Position numbers and translations under genes: made by a program
Notes under the pieces: generated by a model
Databases searched by the model: none
What the model was told of the DNA's origin: nothing
What the model saw: only the letters and a program-made list of their open reading frames with translations
Origin: Streptomyces rubellomurinus
GTDB lineage: Bacteria > Actinomycetota > Actinomycetes > Streptomycetales > Streptomycetaceae
Length of the DNA stretch: 64,000 nucleotides
Direction of reading: 5' to 3'
Assembly (NCBI RefSeq): GCF_000961885.1
Contig: NZ_JZKH01000006.1
Location: forward strand, 62,001-126,000
Shown here: in pieces, positions 15,699-24,507 of the stretch
Layout of the letters: the number at the start of each line of letters is the position of its first letter
Position numbering within the stretch: position 1 is the stretch's first letter

Positions 15699-18293
15699 CT
15701 ACCCGCGCACGCCGATGCCCTCCACCGGGCGGGCGCGCAGGACGAGCCGGGTCGGCACCAGGACGGCCGTCAGCCCGACCAGCGCTGTCAGCGCGACGAC
15801 CCCCAGGTACAGCGGCACCGGGACGTACGGCACCGGCGAGCCGGTCAGCCCGAGGCTGATCGTCGCCAGCGGCAGCAGCGGCACCGCCGTACCCACCGCC
15901 ACCGCGATCGCCACCACCACCCCCGCCTCCACCCGCATCATCCGCACCACCTGCTCCCGCGAGGCCCCCACCAGCCGCAGCAGCGCGAACTCCCGCACCC
16001 GGCCCAGCGTCGCCAGCACCAGCGTGTTCGCCACCGAGACGGCGAGGTAGCCGAACACCAGCGCCAGCGGCAGGGCGCTGGTCAGCACGGACGCGAACGC
16101 CTGTTCCTGCTGCGCCGCCGACAGGCCGCCCGCGTCCAGCACCTCCAGGCCCGGGTAGCGGCCGGCCAGGCTGCGCAACTCCGCGGCCAGCCGGCGCTCG
16201 TCGGCGCCGGGGGCGGCGCCGACGAACACCGCGTCCTCGACCTGGCGGGTGCTGTGCGCGAACAGCACGTCCTGGGGGAGCGTCACCTCGCCGAAGCCCA
16301 GGCCGCGCCCGTACAACGCGACCACGACCGGGCGCAGTTCGGCGCCGTCCGGCAGGTGCAGGCGGACCCGGCCGCCGAGGTGCGCGCCGAGCGTGGCGGC
16401 CGCGCCGGTGCCGAGGGCCACCGTGTCGTCGCCGCGCAGGGCGGTGAGCGATCCCGCCGTCACGTCCAGGTCGAGGGTGGCCGGTGACGGTGGCGAACTG
16501 AGGCCCTGCGCCTGGTACGTGAAGACCTCCGGTGAGCCCAGCACCTCCCGTGAGGCGTGCACCTCGACCCGGACCACGCCCGTCGCGCCCGCCACCCCCG
16601 GCAGGGCGGCCGCCTCCCCGACCACCCCGGGCGGCGGCCCGCCCGGACCGCCCTGCAGCGTGAAGTCGGCGACCACGCCCGCCGCGGCCTGCTCCCGGGC
16701 CGCCGCGGCGGTCGTCGTCGGGATGCCCAGCTGGATCAGGGCGAAGCCGATCGCCAGCGCCAACGGGCCGATGGCCGAAGCCAGTTGACGGGAGTCCGCG
16801 CGGACGTTGGCGACCGCCAGCCGGCCGTGCGGCCCCGTCCACCGGCGCACCGGCGCGGCCAGCAGGCGGCTCGCCGCACCGGCCAGCGGCGGCGCCAGCA
16901 GCAGGACCGCGACCACCATGACCAGCCCGCCGGTGCCCGCGCCCGCCACGGCCAACACGCCGTCGAAGAGCAGGGGGAGCAGCGCGGCCGCGACGCCCAG
17001 CAGGAACAGCAGCGCGCCGCAGACCGTACGGGCACGGCGCGGTCGCGCCGGGGCCGCACGGGCCTCGGTGAGCGCCTCCACCGGCCGGACGGCGACCGCT
17101 CGGCGCGCCACCCCGAGCACCGCCACCTCGGCCGCCAGTACGGACGCGAGGACGGCCACCAGCGGTGGCAGCGGCCCGTACGAGAGCGCGAAGTCCCCCG
17201 GCACCACGCCGGCCAGGGCCAGCCCCTTCACCAGGCCCCCGGCGACCAGCACCCCCGGCAGGCAGCCGAGCAGCGCCGCCGCCAGCGACACCACCAGGAC
17301 CTCGGCCGCCAGCAGCCGGTAGACCTGACGCGGGGTCGCCGCGACCGCCCGCAGCAGCGCCAGCTCGCGGCGGCGCTGGTGCCCGTCCAGGGCCAGGGTG
17401 CTCGCCACCACGATCATCGCGATCAGCACGACGGTCGCGCCGAGCGAAGCCGCCGACTCCACCAGGCCGGAACGGGCGGAGGCGACGTCGGGGAACTCCA
17501 CCCGGCTGCGGTCGCCGCCCAGGTACGTCACGGCGCCGGACCCGGCCAGGCGGCGGTCGAGCCGGTCCGCCAGCGCGCCGGGGTCGGTGCCCGGTTCGGG
17601 CAGGACGCCGACCGCGTCGACCCGGCCCGGGTGGGCGTAGAGCGCCGCCGCCTCGGCGTCGCAGAAGAACACCGCCGGGGAGCGTGGCGGCCGACCGTCC
17701 GGGGTGCGCAGCGCGGCCACGCCGGTGACCAGGTACTCGCGGGCCTCCCGGGTCGCCGCCACGCGCACCCGGCGCCCGGGCTCCGCGTGCGCGCGATCGG
17801 CGAGCGCGGCGTCCAGCACCACCTCGCCCGGCCGCTCCGGCGCCCGGCCCCGGGTCAGCTCGTACGGGCCCAGCGGCGCGCCGGACCAGTTGTGGCCGGA
17901 CGACGGCCGTTCGCCGTTCGTCCGCTCGCTGTTCGTCGCGTCGAGCCCGCCGTCCGGGGCCACGAGTCGGGCCGGGAAGGTGATGTCCGGCAGTGCTCGG
18001 CGCACACCCTCGACGGCGGCCACCTCGGCCACCACCCGGTCGTCCAGCGGCGCCGGTCGGGACAGCGGCTTCACCTTCGTCTTCCCGGCGGTGACCGAGA
18101 AGGACTGCCGGCCGCCGACCACCACCGGCGCCCGGGCGTAGCGCTGCGCGTCGACGCCGCCGCCGACCAGGCCCGACTGCAGCAGCACGCCGAAGGCGGT
18201 GAGCAGCATCGAGGAGCCGAGCAGGGCGACGAACGCGGCGACGAGGCCGGCCTTGCGCTCGCGCAGGGTCATGCGGGCGAGCTGGAAGATCAT
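15699..18293 (-). CDS. MacB/FtsX-type ABC transporter permease
   Basis: Membrane permease of 864 residues with two FtsX domains: a first transmembrane helix near residues 20-40, a large extracellular loop (40-260), a helix cluster at about 280-450, then a second half with helix near 500, another extracellular region and a final helix cluster. This is the duplicated architecture of actinobacterial permeases for antimicrobial peptide or lipid stress. The partner ATPase lies upstream, separated by 247 bp that carry two palindromic repeats. It lacks a strong ribosome site. The pair probably answers the adjacent two-component system. Confidence 0.88.
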   Translation of the reverse strand: MIFQLARMTLRERKAGLVAAFVALLGSSMLLTAFGVLLQSGLVGGGVDAQRYARAPVVVGGRQSFSVTAGKTKVKPLSRPAPLDDRVVAEVAAVEGVRRALPDITFPARLVAPDGGLDATNSERTNGERPSSGHNWSGAPLGPYELTRGRAPERPGEVVLDAALADRAHAEPGRRVRVAATREAREYLVTGVAALRTPDGRPPRSPAVFFCDAEAAALYAHPGRVDAVGVLPEPGTDPGALADRLDRRLAGSGAVTYLGGDRSRVEFPDVASARSGLVESAASLGATVVLIAMIVVASTLALDGHQRRRELALLRAVAATPRQVYRLLAAEVLVVSLAAALLGCLPGVLVAGGLVKGLALAGVVPGDFALSYGPLPPLVAVLASVLAAEVAVLGVARRAVAVRPVEALTEARAAPARPRRARTVCGALLFLLGVAAALLPLLFDGVLAVAGAGTGGLVMVVAVLLLAPPLAGAASRLLAAPVRRWTGPHGRLAVANVRADSRQLASAIGPLALAIGFALIQLGIPTTTAAAAREQAAAGVVADFTLQGGPGGPPPGVVGEAAALPGVAGATGVVRVEVHASREVLGSPEVFTYQAQGLSSPPSPATLDLDVTAGSLTALRGDDTVALGTGAAATLGAHLGGRVRLHLPDGAELRPVVVALYGRGLGFGEVTLPQDVLFAHSTRQVEDAVFVGAAPGADERRLAAELRSLAGRYPGLEVLDAGGLSAAQQEQAFASVLTSALPLALVFGYLAVSVANTLVLATLGRVREFALLRLVGASREQVVRMMRVEAGVVVAIAVAVGTAVPLLPLATISLGLTGSPVPYVPVPLYLGVVALTALVGLTAVLVPTRLVLRARPVEGIGVRG

Positions 18294-18355
18294 CGGGTCA
18301 CCTGGTCCGTGGTCACGTCGGAGGGCGGTCGGTCGGCGGCTCGCGCGGCCGCACC

Positions 18356-18378
18356 GGAAGTCGGCCGGGTCGACTTCC
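18356..18378. repeat. GAAGTCGG palindrome, copy 1
   Basis: GGAAGTCG and CGACTTCC around a GCCGGGT centre that itself nearly pairs. Member of the dispersed seven-copy family. It lies in the gap between the ABC ATPase and its permease, where it could attenuate transcription. Confidence 0.8.
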
Positions 18379-18480
18379 CGTGCGGGGCGAAGCAGGGCGA
18401 AGGGGGTGTTCGGCGGCGGCCCGGCCGTGGCCGGGCCGGCTCAGGCCGGCGGGGCCGTCGCGGACCGTGCGGTGGGTGCG

Positions 18481-18507
18481 CGGGAAGTCGGCGGGTTCGA
18501 CTTCCCG
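18481..18507. repeat. GAAGTCGG palindrome, copy 2
   Basis: Arms CGGGAAGTCG and CGACTTCCCG with a 7-base centre, in the same ATPase-permease gap as copy 1. Confidence 0.8.
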
Positions 18508-18540
18508 GGCGGCGGTAGCGTCCGGTCGCCGCCCGCCGGC

Positions 18541-19299
18541 TCACCACTCCTCCAGCCGGGTCATCCGGGCCGCCACCCGGTCCGGCGTGGGCGCGTCCAT
18601 CGCCTCCGCGAACGCGCCGTCCGCGAGGAAGACCACGCGCTGGGCGTAAGAGGCGGCGACCGGGTCGTGGGTCACCATGACGACGGTGTCGCCGTCGCGC
18701 TCCACCACCTCCCGCAGCAGGCCCAGCACCTGTCGGCCGGTGCGACTGTCGAGCGCGCCGGTCGGTTCGTCGGCGAAGACCACCTCGGGCCGGGTGATCA
18801 GCGCCCGGGCGATCGCGACCCGCTGCTGCTGGCCGCCGGACAGCTGCGCCGGGCGGTGCCGCAGCCGGTCGGCCAGGCCGACCCGCCGGGCGACCGCCGC
18901 CAGCCGCGCCGGGTCGGGCGTGCGCCCGGCGAGCAGCAGCGGGAGGGTGATGTTCTCCGCCACCGTCAGGGAGTTCAGCAGGTTGTACGCCTGGAAGACG
19001 AAGCCGATCCTCTCCCGGCGCAGCATGGTCAGCCGCGCCTCGTCGAGCGTCGCCAGGTCGGTGCCGCCGAGGCGGACCGTGCCGGACGTCGGCCGGTCCA
19101 GGCCGGCCGCGCAGTGCAGGAAGGTGCTCTTGCCCGCGCCGGAGGGCCCCATCACCGCGGTGAAGGTGCCGCGGGCGAAGGCGACGGAGAGGTCGCGCAG
19201 GGCGACCACCTCGCCCGCGCCCCGCCCGTACGTCCGTCCGACCGCCCGCAGCTCCACCGCCGGCCCCGGCCCCGCTCCACCGGTCTCGCCGTGCGCCAT
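18541..19299 (-). CDS. MacB-type ABC transporter ATP-binding protein
   Basis: ATPase subunit of 252 residues. Walker A GPSGAGKST, Q-loop VFQAYNLL, signature LSGGQQQRVAIARAL, Walker B VVFADEPTGALD and switch His in VTHDPVAAS are all intact. The TGALD form is typical of the MacB/LolD group. It starts 168 bp from the divergent two-component genes; the shared gap holds an operator that recurs downstream. Together with the permease it likely forms a stress-responsive efflux or lipid-handling transporter. Confidence 0.92.
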   Translation of the reverse strand: MAHGETGGAGPGPAVELRAVGRTYGRGAGEVVALRDLSVAFARGTFTAVMGPSGAGKSTFLHCAAGLDRPTSGTVRLGGTDLATLDEARLTMLRRERIGFVFQAYNLLNSLTVAENITLPLLLAGRTPDPARLAAVARRVGLADRLRHRPAQLSGGQQQRVAIARALITRPEVVFADEPTGALDSRTGRQVLGLLREVVERDGDTVVMVTHDPVAASYAQRVVFLADGAFAEAMDAPTPDRVAARMTRLEEW

Positions 19300-19385
19300 C
19301 GCCCGTTCCCCTTCCCGTCGTCGCGACCAGCCCGGCTGACGCTAGGCGCGCGGCCCGGGCCGGGGACACGGTGTGCACTGGAGTT

Positions 19386-19407
19386 CCGAGGTGCAGAGAA
19401 CTGCACC
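19386..19407. promoter_or_regulatory. Shared operator, copy 1
   Basis: GTGCAG-AGAA-CTGCAC flanked by CCGAG on the left, identical over 22 bases to a second copy at 21421. It is located between the divergent ABC ATPase and histidine kinase genes; probable binding site of the response regulator. Confidence 0.65.
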
Positions 19408-19432
19408 CACCGGAGGCGCCGGAGCGCGGTGG

Positions 19433-19438
19433 TAGCGT
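19433..19438 (+). promoter_or_regulatory. -10 box of the kinase/regulator operon
   Basis: TAGCGT, 30 bases before the TTG start. The same hexamer follows the second operator copy at 21488. Confidence 0.45.
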
Positions 19439-19467
19439 GGGCCGAAACGGGCAGCTGGGGGGCGGAG

Positions 19468-20757
19468 TTGGACGGCGGTCTCCGGCCGGCGGGTCTCCGG
19501 CCGGCGCGGGCGGACACCTGGCAGGAGTGCACCCGCCGCTTCGCCCGTGCGCTGGCCTACCTGCTCGCCACCGGCGGCACCGCGCTGCTCGCCCTCCTCG
19601 GTCTGTACGCCCTGCTGGCCGTGTTCGTGCTGAGCCTGGTCGGCCCCGGGCTGGTGCTGCTGCCGCCCGCGCTCGACCGGCTCCGGCGGGCCGCCGACGC
19701 CCACCGGCGGCGCGCGGGGCGGTGGTTGGGCCACGAGATCCCGTCCGCCTACCGCGCGGCGGAGGGGAAGGCCCTGGTCCGGGCGCAGGCCATGCTCACC
19801 GACCGGGCCACCTACACCGACCTGCTGTGGCTGCTCGCGCACGCCCTGCTCGGCACGCTCGGCGCCGCCCTGGCCCTCACCCTGTGCGTGGGGTCGGTCA
19901 GTTGGCTGACCGTCCCGCTCTGGTGGCAGGTCGTGCCGCGGCCCCCGCAGCTCGGCGTCTGGGAGATCGACTCCTGGTGGGCGGTGCTCGCCGCGGTGCC
20001 GGTCGGCCTGGCGTACGGAGCGCTCGCCGGCTGGCTGCTGCCCTGGTGCGCCCAGCTGCACGCGCTGACCACCCGGGCCCTGCTCCAGCCGCGCCGCCGC
20101 CGCACCTCGCTGGCCCGGCGGGTCGAGGAGCTGACCGTCACCCGGGCCGAGGCCCTGGAGGCGCACGCCGCCGAACTGCGCCGGATCGAACGGGACTTGC
20201 ACGACGGCGCGCAGGCCGGCCTGGTGTCCGTCTCGTTGCGGCTGGCCCTGATGAAGCGCATGCTCACCGACAGCCCCGAGCGCCTGCCCGCCATGATCGA
20301 CCAGGCGCACGAGGCCGCCGAGCAGGCCGTGCAGTCGCTGCGGACGGCCGTCCGCTCGATCCACCCGCCGGTGCTCGCCGACCGCGGCCTCGCCGACGCG
20401 GCCCGCGCGCTGGTCGCGGCCTGCCAGATCCCCACCGAACTGGACGTCGAGGACACCGCCGGGGGTGCCCGGCCGCCCGTCGCCGTGGAGGCCGCCGCGT
20501 ACTTCGTGCTCTCCGAGGCGCTGACCAACGTCGCCAAGCACAGCGGCGCCGGCAGCAGCCAGGTGCGGCTGCGCACCACCCGCACCGCGATCCACATCCG
20601 CGTGCGGGACGACGGGCGGGGCGGGGCCGCGCCCGGCGAGGGCAGCGGGATCCGCGGCATCCAGCGCCGGGTGGCCGCCTTCGACGGCGTCACCGAGTTG
20701 CACAGCCCGCCCGGAGGGCCGACCCTGCTACGCGTGGAGCTGCCGTGCGGATCCTGA
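19468..20757 (+). CDS. Two-component sensor histidine kinase
   Basis: Membrane kinase of 429 residues. Four hydrophobic helices fill the first 200 residues, including a sensor domain of the DUF1206/PspC-independent type (HALLGTLGAALALTLCV). The dimerisation helix holds phospho-acceptor His245 (IERDLHDGAQAGLV) and the HATPase domain has SEALTNVAKHS and DDGRGG. TTG 19468 is chosen since GGGGGCGGAG lies just upstream and a -10 box maps before it; a GTG further up would fall inside the promoter. It overlaps the response regulator by 13 bases. Confidence 0.85.
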   Translation: MDGGLRPAGLRPARADTWQECTRRFARALAYLLATGGTALLALLGLYALLAVFVLSLVGPGLVLLPPALDRLRRAADAHRRRAGRWLGHEIPSAYRAAEGKALVRAQAMLTDRATYTDLLWLLAHALLGTLGAALALTLCVGSVSWLTVPLWWQVVPRPPQLGVWEIDSWWAVLAAVPVGLAYGALAGWLLPWCAQLHALTTRALLQPRRRRTSLARRVEELTVTRAEALEAHAAELRRIERDLHDGAQAGLVSVSLRLALMKRMLTDSPERLPAMIDQAHEAAEQAVQSLRTAVRSIHPPVLADRGLADAARALVAACQIPTELDVEDTAGGARPPVAVEAAAYFVLSEALTNVAKHSGAGSSQVRLRTTRTAIHIRVRDDGRGGAAPGEGSGIRGIQRRVAAFDGVTELHSPPGGPTLLRVELPCGS

Positions 20758-21395
20758 TCGCCGAGGACAACGCCCTGCTGAGGGAAGGGATTTCGCTGCT
20801 GCTGACCAGTGTCGGCCACGAGGTCTGCGCGGCCGTCGAGGACGGCGACGCCCTGCTGCCCGCCCTGCTCCGGCACCGCCCCGACGTTGCCGTCCTGGAC
20901 GTCCGGCTGCCGCCCGGCTTCCGCGACGAGGGGCTGCGGGCCGCGGTCGAGGCCCGGCGGCAGGTCCCGGACCTTCCGGTGCTGATGCTGTCCCAGTACG
21001 TCGAGCACGGGTACGCCGCCCAGCTGCTCGCGGACGGCGCCCACGGCGTCGGCTACCTGCTCAAGGACCGGGTCGGCCGGGTCGAGGAGTTCCTGGCGGC
21101 GCTGGAGCGCGTGGCGGGCGGCGGGGTCGCCATGGACCCGGAGGTGATCTCCCAGCTGATGGTGCGCCGGGTGCGCAACGATCCGCTGGCGGCGCTCAGT
21201 TCGCGCGAGCGCGAGGTGCTCGCGCTGATGGCGGAGGGGCATGGCAACGGGGCCATCGGCGCGCTGCTGTTCATCGCGGAGACCTCGGTGAACAAGCACA
21301 TCGGGAACATCTTCGGCAAGCTCGGGCTGCCCGCCGCGGACGGCGGCCACCGGCGGGTCCGCGCAGTGCTGACGTACCTCAACTCGGTGGGCTGA
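20745..21395 (+). CDS. Response regulator, NarL/LuxR family
   Basis: 216 residues. The receiver has the acidic pair at 7-8, phospho-acceptor Asp52 (VAVLDVRLPPGFRDEG, typical of this subclass), Ser in MLSQYVE in place of the usual Thr, and Lys in YLLKDRV. The C-terminal LuxR helix-turn-helix contains LSSREREVLALMAEG and NKHIGNIFGKLGL. The most probable targets are the operators at 19386 and 21421, which sit before the ABC transporter, its own operon and the small membrane gene. Confidence 0.9.
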   Translation: MRILIAEDNALLREGISLLLTSVGHEVCAAVEDGDALLPALLRHRPDVAVLDVRLPPGFRDEGLRAAVEARRQVPDLPVLMLSQYVEHGYAAQLLADGAHGVGYLLKDRVGRVEEFLAALERVAGGGVAMDPEVISQLMVRRVRNDPLAALSSREREVLALMAEGHGNGAIGALLFIAETSVNKHIGNIFGKLGLPAADGGHRRVRAVLTYLNSVG

Positions 21396-21420
21396 CACGG
21401 AGGATCGCTGAGGCGGGGGA

Positions 21421-21446
21421 CCGAGGTGCAGAGAACTGCACCTCGG
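21421..21446. promoter_or_regulatory. Shared operator, copy 2
   Basis: Perfect inverted repeat CCGAGGTGCAG-AGAA-CTGCACCTCGG, 11-bp arms. Its first 22 bases equal copy 1. TAGCGT at 21488-21493 is the likely -10 of the small downstream gene. Confidence 0.65.
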
Positions 21447-21487
21447 GACGGCAGCACGCTCGACTGCGGGCGGCGGGCGCACGGGGC

Positions 21488-21493
21488 TAGCGT
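21488..21493 (+). promoter_or_regulatory. -10 box of small membrane protein gene
   Basis: TAGCGT, 49 bases before ATG 21543, the same hexamer as at 19433. Confidence 0.4.
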
Positions 21494-21542
21494 CGGCGGT
21501 GGGCCGATCGGCTCGCATTCCCGCAGGCGAACAGGAGACGTC

Positions 21543-21647
21543 ATGTCCGGATGGCAGCCCCCGAAGGAACGACCGCTGTGGCCCTGGGTGTTGCTGGTCG
21601 TCGTGGTGGTGGGCGTCTGCGTCAACGTGACGCTCAGCCTGATGTAG
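21543..21647 (+). CDS. 34-residue single-pass membrane protein
   Basis: A very short protein with a polar start (MSGWQPPKERP) and one strongly hydrophobic helix (LWPWVLLVVVVVGVCV). AGGAG lies about 8 bases before ATG 21543. An operator identical to the one before the kinase/transporter operons lies 100 bases upstream, so it probably belongs to the same regulon. It may modulate the MacB-type transporter or the kinase, as small membrane proteins do in other envelope systems; this is inference. Confidence 0.65.
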   Translation: MSGWQPPKERPLWPWVLLVVVVVGVCVNVTLSLM

Positions 21648-21717
21648 CCCGGACGCAGCACCTGCCCGGTGCGGAATCCCGTTGCCGGGGGGTGGGCGGC
21701 CCGGCGAGGATCGGGGC

Positions 21718-22746
21718 GTGTCCGCCGACCAGAGCACCGCACTGACGCCGTACCCGAAGGTCCCCGCCAGGGGGCGCCCCGACGCGCCCGGCAGCCGGGA
21801 GTGGATCGCCGCCGAGAAGGTGCACGGCGCGCACTTCGCGGTCGTGTGCGAGCCCGGCGGCGCCGTCCGCGCGGCCAAGCGGCGTGAACTGCTCGGTGAC
21901 GAAGGGCTGGACGGCTTCTTCGGCGTCAGCCGGATCTGGCCCCGGCTCGCCGTCGCCGCCGCCCGCCTCGCCGAAGTCGTGCGCGACTCGGCCGGCGGCT
22001 GGGGCGGCGCGACGGTCACCGTGTACGGCGAGCTCGCCGGCGGCCGCTACCCGCACCCCGAGGTGCCCGCCGAGGACGGCGTCGACCCGGTGCAGACCGG
22101 CGTCTGGTACGCGCCGGGCCTGCACTGGCTGCCGTTCGACGCCACCGTCGACACCGCCGGAGGCCGCTGGTGGATCTCCGACCGCGCGCTGCGCGCCGCC
22201 ACCGCCGCCGCCGGGCTCACCGGCGTTCCGCTGCTCGGCCGCGGCCCGCTCACCACCCTGCAACAGCTGCCGGTCGCCTACCCCAGCCGCGTCCCGGCGC
22301 TGCTCGGGCTGCCCGACCTGCCGGACAACCACGCCGAGGGCTACGTCCTCAAACCGGCCGGGGAATGGCGCGAGACGGGCGCCGCCGGGGCCGCCGCCCG
22401 TCCGCTCCTCAAGGTCAAGCAGCGGGCCTTCGCCGAGGACGACCGCTACGACGGCGCCCGCCCGTACCTCGTCCCGCCCCGGGGCGCGGCCGGTGTGCCC
22501 GGCTGGCTGCTGGCCCGGGCCTGCGCCCTGCTCACCCCCGCCCGCGCGGCCGCCGCCGTCAGCAAGCTCGGGCCGCGCACCCCGCTCGACGCCGTCGCCG
22601 CCGAGATCGCGGCGGACGCGGCGGCGGAGCTCGCCGACGCGCTCGGCGGGCTCGACACCGGCGCGGAAGCCGCCCTGCGGCGCGCCCTCGGGCCGGGCGC
22701 GCGCTCGCTCGCCGCCTTCGACGCCGAGGACCGGGGGCGCCACTGA
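21718..22746 (+). CDS. T4 Rnl2-type RNA ligase
   Basis: ATP-dependent RNA end-joining enzyme of 342 residues. Nucleotidyltransferase motifs match bacteriophage T4 Rnl2 in order: motif I EWIAAEKVHGAHF with nucleotidyl Lys34, AKRRELL then FFGV, motif III VTVYGELAGG, a PLLGRG segment, motif IV AEGYVLKP and motif V LLKVKQRAF. A helical C-terminal extension follows (residues 255-342), longer than a bare catalytic core. GTG 21718 has GAGG upstream. No kinase, phosphatase or RtcB gene is adjacent, so its repair or splicing partner is unknown. Confidence 0.85.
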   Translation: MSADQSTALTPYPKVPARGRPDAPGSREWIAAEKVHGAHFAVVCEPGGAVRAAKRRELLGDEGLDGFFGVSRIWPRLAVAAARLAEVVRDSAGGWGGATVTVYGELAGGRYPHPEVPAEDGVDPVQTGVWYAPGLHWLPFDATVDTAGGRWWISDRALRAATAAAGLTGVPLLGRGPLTTLQQLPVAYPSRVPALLGLPDLPDNHAEGYVLKPAGEWRETGAAGAAARPLLKVKQRAFAEDDRYDGARPYLVPPRGAAGVPGWLLARACALLTPARAAAAVSKLGPRTPLDAVAAEIAADAAAELADALGGLDTGAEAALRRALGPGARSLAAFDAEDRGRH

Positions 22747-22876
22747 CCGCGGCGATGTGCCTCCGGAGAATTTCTCGAAAGAATTCCGCCGGTTCGTGTC
22801 GAGGAACCGGGCCCGGCTCCGTCTCCTGGATGACGGCACGCCAACGGGGCGCGCGGGACGCAGGAGGAGAACGAAC

Positions 22877-23239
22877 ATGAAGTACGTCGCGGCGATCTAC
22901 GGCAACCAGGCCAAGTGGGCCTCCTTCCCGGCCGAGGCCTGGCCGGCCGCGATCGCCGAGCAGGAGGCGTTCAACGCCCGCTACCGGGAGACCGGCGAAC
23001 TCATCGGCGCCTACGGGCTCGCCGACGCGGCCGCCGCCCAGCTGGTGCGGCGGGTGGAGGGTGCGCCGGTCGTCACCGACGGGCCGTACCTGGAGACCAA
23101 GGAGTACCTGGCCAGCTTCTACCTGCTGGACTGCGAGAGCCCGGAGCGCGCCCAGCAGATCGCCGCCGACATGCCGTTCGCGGACGTCGAGCCGGTGGAG
23201 CTGTGGCCGATCCTGCACGAGTCCCCGGCCGGCGCGTGA
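22877..23239 (+). CDS. YciI-family (DGPF) protein
   Basis: Small ferredoxin-like alpha/beta protein of 120 residues with the YCII/DGPF-type signature TDGPYLETKE and conserved SFYLLDCES. The catalytic role is uncertain. ATG 22877 has GGAGGAG upstream. The start of the following sigma gene overlaps its stop (GTGA). This pairing is the hallmark of the ECF42 group, in which the DGPF protein is encoded beside the sigma factor and is thought to take part in its regulation. Confidence 0.88.
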   Translation: MKYVAAIYGNQAKWASFPAEAWPAAIAEQEAFNARYRETGELIGAYGLADAAAAQLVRRVEGAPVVTDGPYLETKEYLASFYLLDCESPERAQQIAADMPFADVEPVELWPILHESPAGA

Positions 23240-24507
23240 GCGTCCCGGACCGGGCCGTGGAGGACCGGGCCGTCGAGGACCTGCTGCGCGAACTCGCGCC
23301 GCAGGTCCTCGGCATGCTGGTACGGCGCCACGGCGGGTTCGACGCCTGCGAGGACGCGGTGCAGGAGGCCCTGCTGGCGGCCGCCCTGCGCTGGCCGCGG
23401 GACGGCCTGCCGGAGCACCCGCGCGGCTGGCTGGTCACGGTCGCGAGCCGCAAGCTCCTCGACCAGGTGCGCAGCGAAGCCGCCCGGCGCCGCCGCGAGG
23501 AGACCCTCGCGCTCGCCACCCCGCAGGCCGCGCTGCTCGCACCCGCCGCCGACGCGGGCGGGGGCGCGGTCGCCGACGACTCGCTCGCGCTGCTGTTCCT
23601 CTGCTGCCACCCGGCGCTGTCCGCGCCCAGCCGGATCGCCCTCACCCTGCGCGCGGTCGGCGGCCTCACCACCGCGCAGATCGCCGCCGCCTTCCTGGTC
23701 CCCGAGGCCACCATGGCGCAGCGGATCAGCCGCGCCAAGCAGAGCATCAGGACGGCCGGCGGCGGGCTCGGGCCGCCGGCCGGCGAGGGCGGCGCGGCGG
23801 CTCGGCTCGGTGAGGTCCGGCAGGTGCTGTACCTGATCTTCAACGAGGGCTACACGGCCAGCGACGGCGAGGAGTTGACCTCGCCCGCGCTCGCCGCCGA
23901 GGCGATCCGCCTCACCCGGCTCCTGCTGCGCCTCACCCCCGGCGACGCCGAGACCGCCGGACTGCTCGCCCTCATGCTCCTCACCGACGCCCGCCGGCCC
24001 GCCCGCGCCGGCCCGGGCGGTGCGCTGGTGCCGCTCGGCGAGCAGGACCGCGCGCTGTGGCGGCGCGAACTGCTCGACGAAGGGCTGGAGTTGATCGGCA
24101 CCGCGCTGGCGGGCGGCCGGGTCGGGCCGTACCAGGTGCAGGCGGCGATCGCGGCCGTGCACAGCGAGGCGCCGAGCGCGGAGGAGACGGACTGGCCGCA
24201 GATCCTGGTGCTGTACGACCTGCTGCTCGGCCTCGACGCCAACCCGGTGGTCGCGCTCAACCGGGCCGTCGCGGTCGCGAAGGTGCAGGGCGCGGACGCC
24301 GGGCTGGCCGTCGTCGACGCCCTGGCCGCCGACCGGCGGATGGCCCGCCACCACCGCCTGCTGGCCGTCCGCGCCCACCTGCTCGACCTCTCCGGCGCCG
24401 ACCGGTCCGCGGCGGCCGAGGCCTACCGCGCGGCCGCCGCCCGCACGGCGAGCGCACCCGAGCGGCGGCACCTGGTGGAGCGGGCGCAGCGGCTGGTGGG
24501 GGAGTAG
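23236..24507 (+). CDS. ECF42-type RNA polymerase sigma factor
   Basis: 423 residues, much longer than a normal ECF sigma. Region 2 (LVRRHGGFDACEDAVQEALL) and region 4 (LTLRAVGGLTTAQIAAAFLV, MAQRISRAKQSI) are followed by a C-terminal helical TPR-like extension of about 220 residues (DUF6596), with motifs YLIFNEGY and ALNRAVAVA. The extension is characteristic of ECF42 and is needed for its function. Overlap with the upstream YciI gene shows co-translation. No anti-sigma factor lies nearby. Confidence 0.9.
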   Translation: MSVPDRAVEDRAVEDLLRELAPQVLGMLVRRHGGFDACEDAVQEALLAAALRWPRDGLPEHPRGWLVTVASRKLLDQVRSEAARRRREETLALATPQAALLAPAADAGGGAVADDSLALLFLCCHPALSAPSRIALTLRAVGGLTTAQIAAAFLVPEATMAQRISRAKQSIRTAGGGLGPPAGEGGAAARLGEVRQVLYLIFNEGYTASDGEELTSPALAAEAIRLTRLLLRLTPGDAETAGLLALMLLTDARRPARAGPGGALVPLGEQDRALWRRELLDEGLELIGTALAGGRVGPYQVQAAIAAVHSEAPSAEETDWPQILVLYDLLLGLDANPVVALNRAVAVAKVQGADAGLAVVDALAADRRMARHHRLLAVRAHLLDLSGADRSAAAEAYRAAAARTASAPERRHLVERAQRLVGE

